Shown here: positions 52,007 through 61,891 of the stretch, in pieces
Layout: each line of letters begins with the position of its first letter
Position numbering within the stretch: the first letter of the stretch is position 1
Source of the DNA: Acidimicrobiia bacterium
GTDB taxonomy: Bacteria; Actinomycetota; Acidimicrobiia; Spongiisociales; UBA5794
NCBI GenBank assembly: GCA_041393965.1
Contig: JAWKJB010000001.1
Coordinates: 186,001-250,000, forward strand
Length of the DNA: 64,000 nucleotides
Reading direction: 5' to 3'
The notes under the pieces: generated by a model
The model's input: only the letters and a program-made list of their open reading frames with translations
Database searches by the model: none
Told to the model about the DNA's origin: nothing
Translations under genes and position numbers: made by a program

Positions 52007-53566
52007 TCAGGCTTCGGTTGCCTGGAAACGGATCCGGTGCCAACCCGTCGCCCCGTCTGGTTTCGGACTCGTGACCATCTCGGTTTGGGTTGTTCCCGTC
52101 CGATCCGTTGCCCGCACGGTGGCGTGGTGCTCCCCTGCGGGAAGGTCGACATCGAGTTTCCAGAGCCGCCACGACGCGTCGCTGAGCGATTCCGCGAGAT
52201 CCGCCACCTGCCACGGCCCGTCGTCGATCCGTACCTCCACCTGCTCGATCCCGATGTTCGGGGCCCACGCAACCCCGCCCAAGGTGAAAGCTCCCGCAAC
52301 CACGGAGTCCCGGTGTTTGGGACGATCGATGCGCGACTGCGTCTTGATGGGGCCCTCCTTTGCCCATCCCCGGTCGATCCAGTACCCATCGAACGCACCC
52401 CAGGTCGTCAACTCGATCTCAGTCAGCCACTTGGTCGCCGAGACATAGCCGTAGAGGCCCGGGACCACGAGACGGGCAGGAAACCCGTGCGCGGTGGGGA
52501 GCACCTCACGGTTCATACCCACGGCAACCATGGCATCGCGTCGGTCGAATGCGTACTCGGTGGGAAACCCGGCCGTGAACCCGTCGACCGAGCGCCCGAC
52601 GACCTGGTCGGCCCGGTCGTCGACGCCCGCCATGTCAAGGATGTCTCGGAGCAGAACACCGGTCCACAACGCGTTTCCGACGAGCCTGCCCCCGATCTCG
52701 TTCGAAACGCACGAAAGGGTCACATAGCGTTCTACCTGGTCCATCTCGAGAAGCTCGCGGTAGTCGAGTCTGACCTCTCGATCGACCATCCCGTGCACGG
52801 TCATCGACCACTCGTTGGGATCGACCGTGGGGACGATCAGGGCGGTGTCGATGCGATAAAAGGTCGTGTTGCTGACCACGGCAGGGGACACGCCGGGAAG
52901 ATCGAAGTCGTGAGCGGAGGTCGGATCGGCCATGATCTCAACGGGTGTCGGGAGCACGAGGGCGGACCGCTGAGCCTCAGCACGCGAGCGCAACACGGCT
53001 CTCCCGATGCCGATTCCGACACCGGAAACGACAACAGCGGCCGCGATCCCGATGAAGAGCCGTCTTCGGCCGATGTCGGTCGCGTCGTTGTCGGTGTTCG
53101 GATCCTCGACCGGTGCCGACAAGGAGATGATGGCGAAGAAGGTCCCGAGGCCTGCCCCGATGGCGACCAGCGTGCTGGCTGCCGATACGACTGGAGCAGC
53201 GCCCGCCTCGCTGAGCTGCGCGATGTAGCCGAGAGCTCCGAAGATGACGAAGCCGAGCGTGATGGGGATAGGGCTGTCGGTGGAGCGCCTGCCGACTATG
53301 GCGCCGATGGCAATGGCGACGACGAAGATCCCGATGCCGAGGACGAGCTTGTCTGCTGTCCCGAACACGCTGATGGCGAACGACTCGAGCCAGCCTGGCG
53401 ACACATCGATGATGAACGCTCCGATCGCGGCCATCGCCGACGGGACTCCGCTGATGATGCCTGCAAGCAGTTCCGTGACACCGAGCGCAACGGCGACACC
53501 TGCGGCACCTGCCCAGCCTGCCCGCCAACGGGTGCGTGACACGGGTTCGAGCGCTGTTCGTTCCAT
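52007..53566 (-). CDS. Sulfite-oxidase-family molybdopterin oxidoreductase with N-terminal membrane domain
   Basis: A 519-residue protein. About six membrane helices (20-190) precede a sulfite-oxidase-like Moco domain with the Mo-binding Cys 286 in LSCVSNEIGG, then AHGFPARLVVPGLYGY and KWLTEIEL. The end resembles the Mo-co dimerisation domain (GVAWAPNIGIEQVEVRIDDGPW). It has no haem motif, so it resembles YedY-like or nitrate-reductase-like members, not the animal enzyme. The catalytic part should face outward. Start ATG 53566; 16 bp after the PolX stop, so likely co-transcribed with PolX. Confidence 0.85.
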   Translation of the reverse strand: MERTALEPVSRTRWRAGWAGAAGVAVALGVTELLAGIISGVPSAMAAIGAFIIDVSPGWLESFAISVFGTADKLVLGIGIFVVAIAIGAIVGRRSTDSPIPITLGFVIFGALGYIAQLSEAGAAPVVSAASTLVAIGAGLGTFFAIISLSAPVEDPNTDNDATDIGRRRLFIGIAAAVVVSGVGIGIGRAVLRSRAEAQRSALVLPTPVEIMADPTSAHDFDLPGVSPAVVSNTTFYRIDTALIVPTVDPNEWSMTVHGMVDREVRLDYRELLEMDQVERYVTLSCVSNEIGGRLVGNALWTGVLLRDILDMAGVDDRADQVVGRSVDGFTAGFPTEYAFDRRDAMVAVGMNREVLPTAHGFPARLVVPGLYGYVSATKWLTEIELTTWGAFDGYWIDRGWAKEGPIKTQSRIDRPKHRDSVVAGAFTLGGVAWAPNIGIEQVEVRIDDGPWQVADLAESLSDASWRLWKLDVDLPAGEHHATVRATDRTGTTQTEMVTSPKPDGATGWHRIRFQATEA

Positions 53567-53582
53567 GCGTCCATTGAACCGG

Positions 53583-55337
53583 TCAGGACGAGGAACCATG
53601 CCGTTTCCGGGCGATTCGCGCCCTGAGTTCACGGATTGGTAAGGAGTTGAGCACGCGATCGATCGGGACGCCCCCTTTTCTGGCCTGCGCCACGCCCCAG
53701 TTGATGTTGTTCAGCTCCGAGACGCGATGCGCGTCGGTGGAGATCGCGACCATCAGACCATCAACCGACAGTGCCTCACGCAGGTGCTTCGCCGACAGGT
53801 CGAGGCGCTGGAGGTGGCAATTGATCTCGAGTGCCGTCCCCGTCGCGGCCGCTTCGGAAGCAACGGCTCCGATATCGAACTGCACTCCGGGTCGAGTCCC
53901 GATCTTTCGCCCACTCGGGTGGCCGATCACATCGACCGCTCGATTACCGATCGCCTCGATGAGCCTCGCCGTCTGGCGATCCGGGTCGAGGTCGAAGTGC
54001 GAGTGGATCGAGGCGACGGTGAACTCGAAGATCTCGAGGAACTCGGGGTCGTAGTCGACCGTGCCGTCCGGACCGATGTTCAACTCGGCACCGTGGAGGA
54101 TCGTCAGGCTCGGAAAGCGGTCTCGTGCCTGCTCGATCGCTTCCCGTTCCTCAAGGACCCGATCCCTGCTCAGGCCATTGATCGCGAGATCCTCGCCGTG
54201 ATCCGTGACGGCCACATACTCGAGGCCCCGCTCGACGGCTGCGGTGAGCATCTCGTTGAGGCTCGATCTCCCATCCCCCGACCAGTCGGTGTGCACATGG
54301 AGATCGCCGCGCAGCATGTCGACCGTGATCGGTGCGGGGAGTCGGCCGTCCTCCGCAGCCTGAATCTCCCCGGTTCCTTCTCGCAGCTCGGGGGTGATCC
54401 ACGGAAGGCCGAGCGCGGCATAGATGTCGTCCTCGGTCGTGGAGGCCACGACCGGTCCATCGCTTGCAACCGAAAGGGCGTACTCGTTGAGGGTCCATTC
54501 CCTGTCCATTGCCCGCTGGCGCAGCTCGATGTTGTGTCCTTTGGAACCGGTGAAGTACAACAACGCGGCGCCGAACACTTCGGCGTCCACGACGCGAAGG
54601 TCGACCTGGATGGTGTCATCGATCACGACACTCGCCTTCGTGTCCCCCGATGCCATCACAGCGGTGACTCCCGGCAGCGTGGTGAACGCCCCGACCACGG
54701 GGGCAGGTTCGGTCGAAAGGACAAGGATGTCGATGTCCCCGATCGTTTCGGACAGCCGCCGGAGGCTGCCCGCGTACTCGACGCGATCGACACCATCGAC
54801 TCGTTGCAGGTCGTTGACAACCCTCGCGGCGATCTGCATGGCATCGAAGATCGGGGTCCGGGTCTCATCGGAGTGAATGCCGAGCAACTTGATCGACGCG
54901 GCGATCTTCTCCTCGATCTTCGATCCGAGACCCGGAATCGAACGCAGGGCCTTGCCCTCGATCGCCGCCTCGAGCCCAGCGATATCGACAATGTCGAGAT
55001 GCTCGCGCATCGTGAGGACCGTCTTGGGCCCGAGGCCCGGGATCTTCAGCAGATCGAGCATCGTCGAGGGGAACTCCTCCTTGAGCCGATCGACCTTGGC
55101 GATACTCCCGGTGGTGACATACTCGACGATCTTGCGTGCGGTGCTGTCGCCGATGCCGTCAATGGCCTTGAGTTGGGTGAGTGTCATGTCGGCGAGATCG
55201 TTCGATGTCCCGTCGATGGCATCGATCGCCTTCTCGTAGGCCCTCGTCCTGAACGACTGACTCTGGGCATCTTCGAGCTTCGTGTAGGCGACGAGCTGTC
55301 GGAGGGCCGCCACGATCGCATCGTTCGACGGCTTCAT
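53583..55337 (-). CDS. polX: PolX-family DNA polymerase/3'-5' exonuclease
   Basis: A 584-residue PolX. An N-terminal 8-kDa and helix-hairpin-helix section (IDGIGDSTARKI, IPGLGPKTV, IPGLGSKIEEKI) is followed by the nucleotidyltransferase block AGSLRRLSETIGDIDILV with the metal Asp pair at 201 and 203. The PHP domain starts near 341 with HVHTDWSGDG and has AVTDHGEDLAING and STDAHRVSEL. This combination fills short gaps and processes 3' ends in base-excision repair. It overlaps the antiporter gene by 4 bp (ATGA). ATG start. Confidence 0.92.
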   Translation of the reverse strand: MKPSNDAIVAALRQLVAYTKLEDAQSQSFRTRAYEKAIDAIDGTSNDLADMTLTQLKAIDGIGDSTARKIVEYVTTGSIAKVDRLKEEFPSTMLDLLKIPGLGPKTVLTMREHLDIVDIAGLEAAIEGKALRSIPGLGSKIEEKIAASIKLLGIHSDETRTPIFDAMQIAARVVNDLQRVDGVDRVEYAGSLRRLSETIGDIDILVLSTEPAPVVGAFTTLPGVTAVMASGDTKASVVIDDTIQVDLRVVDAEVFGAALLYFTGSKGHNIELRQRAMDREWTLNEYALSVASDGPVVASTTEDDIYAALGLPWITPELREGTGEIQAAEDGRLPAPITVDMLRGDLHVHTDWSGDGRSSLNEMLTAAVERGLEYVAVTDHGEDLAINGLSRDRVLEEREAIEQARDRFPSLTILHGAELNIGPDGTVDYDPEFLEIFEFTVASIHSHFDLDPDRQTARLIEAIGNRAVDVIGHPSGRKIGTRPGVQFDIGAVASEAAATGTALEINCHLQRLDLSAKHLREALSVDGLMVAISTDAHRVSELNNINWGVAQARKGGVPIDRVLNSLPIRELRARIARKRHGSSS

Positions 55338-56263
55338 GTCGATAGCACCACATACCCGACGAAGGCGACGAGAAGGAGGAACCCTTCGAGTCGGCTGATC
55401 CGCTGCCATGTGTATGCAAGGATGCCGACGACGAGTGCCGATCCAACCATGAGCAGCACGATCGGCAGCCCGATCTCGTTGATGGGTCCCGGTCCGATCA
55501 GTGCAGCGACGCCTGCGACACCGAGCGAGTTGAAGGTGTTCGATCCGAGCACATTGCCGAGGATCAGGTCCGTCTGGCGGCGCCTCGCTCCTGCGATCGA
55601 TGCGGACAACTCCGGAAGCGAGGTTCCAACGCCGGTGATCAGCCCCATGAACACGACGCTCAGCCCAACCTGCTCCCCAACATTCTCGACACCGGTGAGA
55701 AGGACCTGTGAGGCGATCACGGTCGCGAAGAGGCCGACAGATCCGTAGATCACCTCGACGCCGAGCCGGATGTCGGATGCTGGGATGTCCTCGATATCGG
55801 CGCTGACACCCTCCCCGTCCTTCGACCACTTGACGAGAAGAATGATTGCGGCGACCAAACCACCGACAAGGATCAGCCCCGCGAACCTCGTGATGGTTCC
55901 CGTGAGCACAAGGAGCCCGAGCGCCGACACCGATGCGAGCATCAGAAACCCCTCACGCCTGATGATCGCACGGCTGCTCGAGAGCGGAACAATCACGGCC
56001 GCGATGCCAAGCACCAGCATCACATTGGTGATGTTCGACGCGGTCACATTCGAGATTGCGAGCTCCGTGTTGCCCTGGCCCGACGCCATCGCTGAGACGG
56101 CGAACTCGGGAATCGAAGTTCCGAACCCGACGATGACCGCTCCGATCACGACCGCGGACACCTCGTACACCCTTGCAATGCGGATTGCTGCGAGGACAAG
56201 CCGATCGGCTGCAACGACGAGGACCACCAGACCGACGCTGATTCTCACGATGTCAAGCCACAT
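55334..56263 (-). CDS. CaCA-family Ca2+/Na+ (or K+/H+) antiporter
   Basis: A 309-residue protein of ten helices in two inverted halves. The alpha repeats are VGFGTSIPEFAVSAMASGQGNTELAISN (N-terminal; seen as GFGTSIPEF) and GVGTSLPELSASIAGARR. It moves calcium outward using a sodium or proton gradient. It is the first gene of a probable leftward unit with PolX and the molybdoenzyme. Its start faces the NhaA gene, 86 bp away. Confidence 0.85.
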   Translation of the reverse strand: MWLDIVRISVGLVVLVVAADRLVLAAIRIARVYEVSAVVIGAVIVGFGTSIPEFAVSAMASGQGNTELAISNVTASNITNVMLVLGIAAVIVPLSSSRAIIRREGFLMLASVSALGLLVLTGTITRFAGLILVGGLVAAIILLVKWSKDGEGVSADIEDIPASDIRLGVEVIYGSVGLFATVIASQVLLTGVENVGEQVGLSVVFMGLITGVGTSLPELSASIAGARRRQTDLILGNVLGSNTFNSLGVAGVAALIGPGPINEIGLPIVLLMVGSALVVGILAYTWQRISRLEGFLLLVAFVGYVVLST

Positions 56264-56349
56264 GGCGCTCCCGGCAACGATCGAGCGATGGTACCGCCGT
56301 GGTGTGCGGTCCTCCGTGTGGGCGCTGGCGGCATTAGCCTGCTGCGTCT

Positions 56350-57759
56350 ATGAGCGTCGAGAACGAGACGATCCACTCGACCTGGCTCGGGTCGAGCCGC
56401 GTCGTTCCGAGCATCTTCATCCGTCCCGTTCTCCGCTTCACCCGCGTCGAGGCTGCCGGTGGACTGGTGCTGCTTGCCGCCGCCGCGATTGCGGTCATCT
56501 GGGCGAACTCACCGTGGTTCGAGTCGTATTTCGCTTTGATCAACCATCACATTTCGCTCGATCTCGGTCCGGTCCACCTCAGCGAGTCGATCAAGGATCT
56601 CATCAACGACGGACTGATGGCCGTGTTCTTCTTCGTTGTCGGTCTCGAGATCAAGCGCGAACTCGTCGTAGGTGAGCTCAACTCACGCAAAAAGGCCGCG
56701 CTTCCTGCGCTTGCGGCACTCGGGGGGATGGTCGTTCCCGCAACGATCTACATCACGATCGTGGTGTGGGGAGGGGCGGCCCACGCGGTCCATGGCTGGG
56801 GGATCCCGATGGCGACCGACATCGCCTTTTCGGTCGGCATCGTCGCGCTTTTGGGATCGAGGGTTCCGGTCGGGGCGAAGCTGTTCCTGCTCGCCCTTGC
56901 CATCGTCGACGATATCGGTGCCATCATGGTGATCGCGGTCGCGTACACCGACGGACTCCATGTCGGCTACCTCCTTGCGGGAATCGGTGCTCTCTGTTTC
57001 GTCTACCTCGCGAGGCGACAGGGGATCCACAGCCTGCTATTCTATGTACCCGTCGCCTTCGTCATCTGGTACTTCTTCCTGGAGTCCGGGGTGCATGCGA
57101 CGATCGCAGGGGTCGCCCTCGGGTTGATGACGCCGGTGAAGCCGAAGTACACCGACGAGGAGTTCCGCCAGAAGGCCGTTGCGGTGCTCGAGCGATGGAA
57201 CCTCAACCGAGCATCACCGGACGCGGAGGCACGCCTTGACCAGGACGCCCTTGAGCTTGCCGCCGTCGCGAAAGCCTCCGTGTCGCCCCTCGACCGACTC
57301 GAACATGCCCTTCACCCGTGGTCATCGTTCGTGATCGTCCCGCTGTTTGCGCTCGCCAATGCCGGCGTCCGCTTCATCGGCCACGAACAGAGCCTGCTCG
57401 AACAGGTCTTCAGTCCGGTAGCTCTTGCGGTGACCGTCGGCCTGCTGGTCGGCAAACCGGTCGGCATCACGATCGCGTCGTGGCTCGGCCTGCGGTTCGG
57501 TGTCGGTGAGCTCCCTCGCGGGACGAGCCTCAAAACCGTCACCGGCCTCGGACTGCTCGCTGGCGTCGGATTCACGGTGTCGCTGTTCGTCACCGAACTC
57601 GCCTTCACGGAGGAGATCCTCGCCGATGAAGCCAAACTCGGAATCTTCCTCGGTTCGGCCATCGCGGGGATTCTGGGCTTCTTCGTCCTTCGAACCATGC
57701 GCACCGCGCAGGAAAAGTACGACGCCGCGGCGGGTCTCCTTGTCGAAGAGCTGAGCTGA
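56350..57759 (+). CDS. nhaA: Na+/H+ antiporter NhaA
   Basis: A 469-residue NhaA. The paired functional Asp residues are in AIVDDIGAIMVIAV, and the assembly motif ATDIAFSVGIVALLGSR precedes them. NDGLMAVFFFVVGLEIKRELV gives the N-terminal signature. It exchanges external protons for internal sodium at the cell membrane, controlling pH and salt. A C-terminal extension (about 40 residues) is longer than the E. coli protein's end. Convergent with the methyltransferase gene. Confidence 0.92.
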   Translation: MSVENETIHSTWLGSSRVVPSIFIRPVLRFTRVEAAGGLVLLAAAAIAVIWANSPWFESYFALINHHISLDLGPVHLSESIKDLINDGLMAVFFFVVGLEIKRELVVGELNSRKKAALPALAALGGMVVPATIYITIVVWGGAAHAVHGWGIPMATDIAFSVGIVALLGSRVPVGAKLFLLALAIVDDIGAIMVIAVAYTDGLHVGYLLAGIGALCFVYLARRQGIHSLLFYVPVAFVIWYFFLESGVHATIAGVALGLMTPVKPKYTDEEFRQKAVAVLERWNLNRASPDAEARLDQDALELAAVAKASVSPLDRLEHALHPWSSFVIVPLFALANAGVRFIGHEQSLLEQVFSPVALAVTVGLLVGKPVGITIASWLGLRFGVGELPRGTSLKTVTGLGLLAGVGFTVSLFVTELAFTEEILADEAKLGIFLGSAIAGILGFFVLRTMRTAQEKYDAAAGLLVEELS

Positions 57760-57837
57760 GTCGCTTCGATCAGCCTATCGACAGCCCGACACGCTTCCCG
57801 GACGGCCCGGTGAAGCTGGTCGGGTCCGCCGAGCGGA

Positions 57838-58719
57838 TCAGTGCGCTCGGATGCCCCTGTGCCCGATCGAGGCTTCGCGGATGCGCTTGGCAGCGAGGTC
57901 GAGATAATCCCGCTGCAGGTCGTAGCCGATGTAGTGGCGGCCGGTTTCGACGGCGGCAACGGCCGTGGAACCGGATCCGACGAAGGGGTCGAGGACGAGG
58001 TCACCGACGAAGGTGTACAGCTCGATCAGGCGGCTCGGAAGCTCCACGGGGAACGGGGCCGGGTGCCCCACCCGACGAGCAGATTCCGGAAGGATGTCCC
58101 AGACGGAGATCGTCGCTTCGAGGAATCCGTCCTTGTCGATCGAATCGTCACCGGTCCGTACGCGGGCAAACGAGCCCTTGGAGGCGACGATGATGTATTC
58201 GTGGACATCACGCAGCGTCGGGTTCTTCGCCGACATCCACGAGCCCCACGCACAGCTCCCACCTGCGGACTTCGCCTTCTGCCAGATGATCTCGCCCCGC
58301 AAGTCGAAACCGATGTCGGTCAGGATCGATGCCACATGGTGGTTGAGCGGAATGTAGGGCTTTCTCCCGAGATTGGCGATGTTCACCGCCACCCTTCCGC
58401 CCGGCTCGATCACCCTCCAAGTCTCCGTGAAGACCTGACGAAGAAGGTCGAGGTACTCGTCGATGTTGAGATCGTCGTCGTAGTCCTTTCCGACGTTGTA
58501 GGGCGGCGATGTCACCATCAGCGCAACGCAGTTGTCCGGGATCTGCTCCATGGTGACGGACGACTGGCAGAACAACCGATCGACGATGCTGGCAGGCGGA
58601 TCGACGAGCGGGCCGATGTCACCACCGTCCGGGGGCCGCGCCATCCGTCTCCCGTAGAACCCGGACGCGTCGTGTCCCTCGCGCTTCCCCGCCCCGAAAC
58701 TGGCCGTGCTGGTCGCCAC
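57838..58719 (-). CDS. Orphan beta-class DNA methyltransferase (SPPY type)
   Basis: A 293-residue DNA methyltransferase with motif IV (TSPPYNVGKDY, 70-80) before motif I (DPFVGSGST, 244-252), the order of the beta class. SPPY is commoner in cytosine-N4 enzymes, while DPPY or NPPY is usual for adenine-N6, so m4C is the better guess. The TRD-like middle (120-210) includes IIWQKAKSAGGSCAWGSW. No restriction endonuclease gene lies nearby; neighbours are NhaA and prephenate dehydratase, so it is solitary. GTG start at 58719 behind AGGAGG. An ACGT lies in its SPPYNV codons. Target sequence unknown. Confidence 0.88.
   Translation of the reverse strand: MATSTASFGAGKREGHDASGFYGRRMARPPDGGDIGPLVDPPASIVDRLFCQSSVTMEQIPDNCVALMVTSPPYNVGKDYDDDLNIDEYLDLLRQVFTETWRVIEPGGRVAVNIANLGRKPYIPLNHHVASILTDIGFDLRGEIIWQKAKSAGGSCAWGSWMSAKNPTLRDVHEYIIVASKGSFARVRTGDDSIDKDGFLEATISVWDILPESARRVGHPAPFPVELPSRLIELYTFVGDLVLDPFVGSGSTAVAAVETGRHYIGYDLQRDYLDLAAKRIREASIGHRGIRAH
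58493..58496. other. Residual ACGT site 3
   Basis: Third of three ACGT sites in the window, formed (on the minus strand) by Asn AAC and Val GTC inside the catalytic SPPYNV motif of the DNA methyltransferase. Confidence 0.9.
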
Positions 58720-58793
58720 ATGACCTCCTGCCCGCGAACCCTATCACCGCAAGCCATCGTCAACGCGTACCCAGGGTTCCCGTGGGTACGGCT

Positions 58794-59618
58794 TTACGAC
58801 ACGACGGCCTTGTAGGAGCCGAGGTTGAGGATGGTTGCGGCGTTCGCGGGAGGGGGATCGAGCACCCTGCGGAGGCCCTCGATGCCGGGCTCGTGCACGA
58901 GGTCGATGAACGACCGGTAGTTCCACGCAGCCCCGGAGGGCCGCGACTCGATCCGGGTGAGGTTCGCCCCTCGCAGCCCGAGCTCGGTCAGGACAAGGGC
59001 GAGCGACCCAGGCGTGTGGGCGAAGGTGACCACGATCGTGGTCTTGTCGTCGTCGTCGCTGACCTCGGGTTCTCCGACATGGATCACCACGAACCGAGTG
59101 GTGTTGTGGGCCTTGTCCAACACATCTTCCTTCAGGACCACCAGACCATGGGCAACTCCCGCCAGTGGAGGTGCGAGAGCCGCGATGGTTGGATCACCCC
59201 CTTCGGCCACCTGGCGTACCGCCCCCGCGGTGTCATGGGTCGGTACTGCGTCCATACCCAGAGCAAGCAAGGCGTATTCAGCCTGTGCAAGGGCCTGAGG
59301 ATGGCTCCGAACCTCACGGATCTCCTTGAGGGTCGCGCCGGGAAGTCCGTGGAGCGTGTGGCGCACCTCGACGAGGTGCTCGGCGAGGATCGAGAACCGG
59401 ACATGGCTGTCATCGCCGGGAAGGCGATCGAGTACCGGAAGGACCGAACCGGTCGTGGAGTTCTCGACAGGGACGACGAGGCGCTCGACCGTTCCCGCCT
59501 CCAGCGCCGAAAAGGCGGACGCGAAGGTACGGAAGCCAATCAGCTCCCCGTCGGGGAACAGCTCCGTCGAGGCCTGGTGGCTGTAGCTGAGGGGCTCGCC
59601 CTGGTATCCAACGCGCAT
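58794..59618 (-). CDS. pheA: Prephenate dehydratase
   Basis: A 274-residue monofunctional prephenate dehydratase. N-terminal MRVGYQGEPLSYSHQA, VPVENSTTGSV, and the catalytic TRF region HNTTRFVVI. The C-terminal ACT domain has HTPGSLALVLTELGLRGANL and LTRIESRPSG, the Phe-binding allosteric segment. It decarboxylates prephenate to phenylpyruvate on the way to Phe. No chorismate mutase domain is attached. ATG start. Confidence 0.92.
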   Translation of the reverse strand: MRVGYQGEPLSYSHQASTELFPDGELIGFRTFASAFSALEAGTVERLVVPVENSTTGSVLPVLDRLPGDDSHVRFSILAEHLVEVRHTLHGLPGATLKEIREVRSHPQALAQAEYALLALGMDAVPTHDTAGAVRQVAEGGDPTIAALAPPLAGVAHGLVVLKEDVLDKAHNTTRFVVIHVGEPEVSDDDDKTTIVVTFAHTPGSLALVLTELGLRGANLTRIESRPSGAAWNYRSFIDLVHEPGIEGLRRVLDPPPANAATILNLGSYKAVVS

Positions 59619-59688
59619 CGTTGGACAATAGACATGGCAGGTTCACCATCCGCAGGTGACGGTGCACCAAGGTCAAACGGAGGAGCCG

Positions 59689-61848
59689 TCAGCGGGTTCG
59701 CTCGTCGAGAAGCATCGCGAGGTCACGGACCACCACCTGCTCGTCGACACCGATCTCTTTGATGCCGTCGTCGAGCATCACATAGCAGAAGGGACATCCG
59801 GTCGCGATCACATCAGCACCCGTCCCGACGGCCTCTTCGGTGCGGTCGATGTTGACCTTCTTGCCGATGTGCTCCTCGAACCAGAGCTTCCCGCCTCCGG
59901 CGCCGCAACAGAACGAACCGGTGCCGTTGCGTTCCATTTCGACCCGCACGCCCGATGAGTCAACGATCGTTCTCGGAGCGAGGAAGGTGTCGTTGTGGCG
60001 ACCGAGGTAGCACGGGTCGTGGAAGACGATCGATTCGCCCGTCGACGCCGGCTGCAGCCTCCCCTCCTCGACCAACTGGCTGAGGAGTTCCGAATGGTGC
60101 AGCACGGTGTAGTTCCCGCCGAATTGCGGATACTCGTTCCCGAGGGTGTTGAAGCAGTGGGGACACTGGGTCACGATCTTGTCGATGCCGAGATCGTTCA
60201 AGGTCTCGATGTTCTGGAGAGCAAGCCCCTGGAAGACGAACTCGTTTCCGGTGCGCCGTGCCGGATCGCCCGTGCAGAGCTCCCTTGCGCCGAGGATGCC
60301 GAAATCGATGCCAGCCCGATGAAGAAGCCGCGCAGTGGCGATCGTGACATTGCGGTTGCGGTCGTCATAGGACCCGGCGCAGCCGACCCACAGGAGGTAC
60401 TCGGCTTGCACGCCTGGCTCACCGAGCCGCTTGATTTCGAAGTCGAGCTGGCCGGTCCAGTTGTCCCTGTCGGCCTGGGCCATCCCGTAGACATTCGACG
60501 AGTTCTCCATCGACACATACGCCTTGCCGAGCTCCGAAGGGAAGTCCGACTCCATGAGCGACAGATATCGGCGCATGTCGAGGATCTTGTCGACGATCTC
60601 GATGTCGCCAGGGCAGATCTCGTCACATGCCCGACAGGTCGTGCATGCCCACAACTCCTCGGAGGTGATCAACTCGAACACATTGTCGGAACTGACCGTG
60701 ATCCCCTCGTCGACCCCGACCGGCGGCGAAACCGGTGGTGTTGCGGTCGCGGCCGCGACGGTCCCGAGCTTGAGAACGATCTCCCTCGGATCGAGCGGCT
60801 TCCCCGTCGTGTTGGCAGGACACACCGAGGTACAACGGCCGCAGATCGTGCAGGCGTCCGTGTCAAGGAGCTGCTTCCAGGTGAAGTCCGCAACGACCGC
60901 AGATCCCACTGATTCGAGGTCGGTCGCCTCCATCAGGTTCGGCATCTCGCGCATTGCGCCCTTGGGGCGTTCCCTCGCGGCGAGGGCGAGGTTGGCGGGC
61001 GTCGTGATCATGTGGCGGAGCTTCGTGACCGGCAAGAGCACGAGGAAGACGATGAAGCTGACAACATGAAGGATCCACATCGTCTGATGGATTCCCGATG
61101 CGGACGATGCGGGAACCAGCACCGAGAGGGGGTACCCAACGAAGGACCACACCTCGAAGGCCGGGCGCCCGACGAGCGAGATGCGGGCCGCTTCGGTCAG
61201 AAAACCCGTAACGCCGATGGCTGCCAGCGTGACGAGGATCCACGCGTCCTCGGGTCGGGTCTTCGAGCGGATCCTCCACGGCCGAATGGCGTAGCGCCGT
61301 ATCGCAGCCATGGCAAGGCCGACAAGGAAGGCGACACCGGCTGCATCGAGGATCGCCGAGTACGCCTGGTAGACCGTCCCGTGGAGGAACTTGAGATCGG
61401 TCGGGAGCAGATGATCGATCTCGAGCGTCACGGTACCTGCGAACAGGATCAGGAACCCGTAGTAGATGAGAGAGTGCAGGAGTGCCGTTGAACGATCCTC
61501 GGCGACCGTTCGCATCGAGATGCCTTCACCAAAGCGCTTCAGTCGGCGCTTGAGGTCTCCGGTGCGGCGCTCCCAACTTCCCCGTTCCCAGTTCCGAGCG
61601 CGCACCGCGAGCATGCCGATCGAGATACCGACGAAGGCCGACACGACGACATAGAACTCCGCGATGACGACCTCCGGCACATTCCCGAAGACTTCGCGGC
61701 CGATCACGAACTCAGCGTGCCCCGGGAGCGACCCGAGCCACCACAACGCCAGCGTGCCGGCAACCGAGACGGCAGCGACAATCCCAATGAGCAACGAGGC
61801 CGAGACGCTGGGATGCCTTGTCTGTTCGTTGTCCTCGGTGGTCGTCAC
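59689..61848 (-). CDS. Membrane (Fe-S) electron-transfer oxidoreductase, EtfB/quinone-linked HdrD-like
   Basis: A 719-residue protein. Five or so N-terminal helices (25-300, including ALLHSLIYYGFLILFAGTV) resemble a NarI-like cytochrome b part. A soluble part has two 4Fe-4S motifs, CTICGRCTSVCP and CTTCRACDEICP, and two CCG-type (HdrB/D) motifs, CPHCFNTLGNEYPQ and CCGAGGGKLWFEE. This architecture fits the actinobacterial carriers that pass electrons from acyl-CoA dehydrogenase/ETF to menaquinone. The window has two acyl-CoA dehydrogenases, supporting that, but no etf genes. ATG start. Confidence 0.83.
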   Translation of the reverse strand: MTTTEDNEQTRHPSVSASLLIGIVAAVSVAGTLALWWLGSLPGHAEFVIGREVFGNVPEVVIAEFYVVVSAFVGISIGMLAVRARNWERGSWERRTGDLKRRLKRFGEGISMRTVAEDRSTALLHSLIYYGFLILFAGTVTLEIDHLLPTDLKFLHGTVYQAYSAILDAAGVAFLVGLAMAAIRRYAIRPWRIRSKTRPEDAWILVTLAAIGVTGFLTEAARISLVGRPAFEVWSFVGYPLSVLVPASSASGIHQTMWILHVVSFIVFLVLLPVTKLRHMITTPANLALAARERPKGAMREMPNLMEATDLESVGSAVVADFTWKQLLDTDACTICGRCTSVCPANTTGKPLDPREIVLKLGTVAAATATPPVSPPVGVDEGITVSSDNVFELITSEELWACTTCRACDEICPGDIEIVDKILDMRRYLSLMESDFPSELGKAYVSMENSSNVYGMAQADRDNWTGQLDFEIKRLGEPGVQAEYLLWVGCAGSYDDRNRNVTIATARLLHRAGIDFGILGARELCTGDPARRTGNEFVFQGLALQNIETLNDLGIDKIVTQCPHCFNTLGNEYPQFGGNYTVLHHSELLSQLVEEGRLQPASTGESIVFHDPCYLGRHNDTFLAPRTIVDSSGVRVEMERNGTGSFCCGAGGGKLWFEEHIGKKVNIDRTEEAVGTGADVIATGCPFCYVMLDDGIKEIGVDEQVVVRDLAMLLDERTR

Positions 61849-61891
61849 CGCTGCATCGCCTCCCGACGGTCAGGCATCACACGCCACGGGT

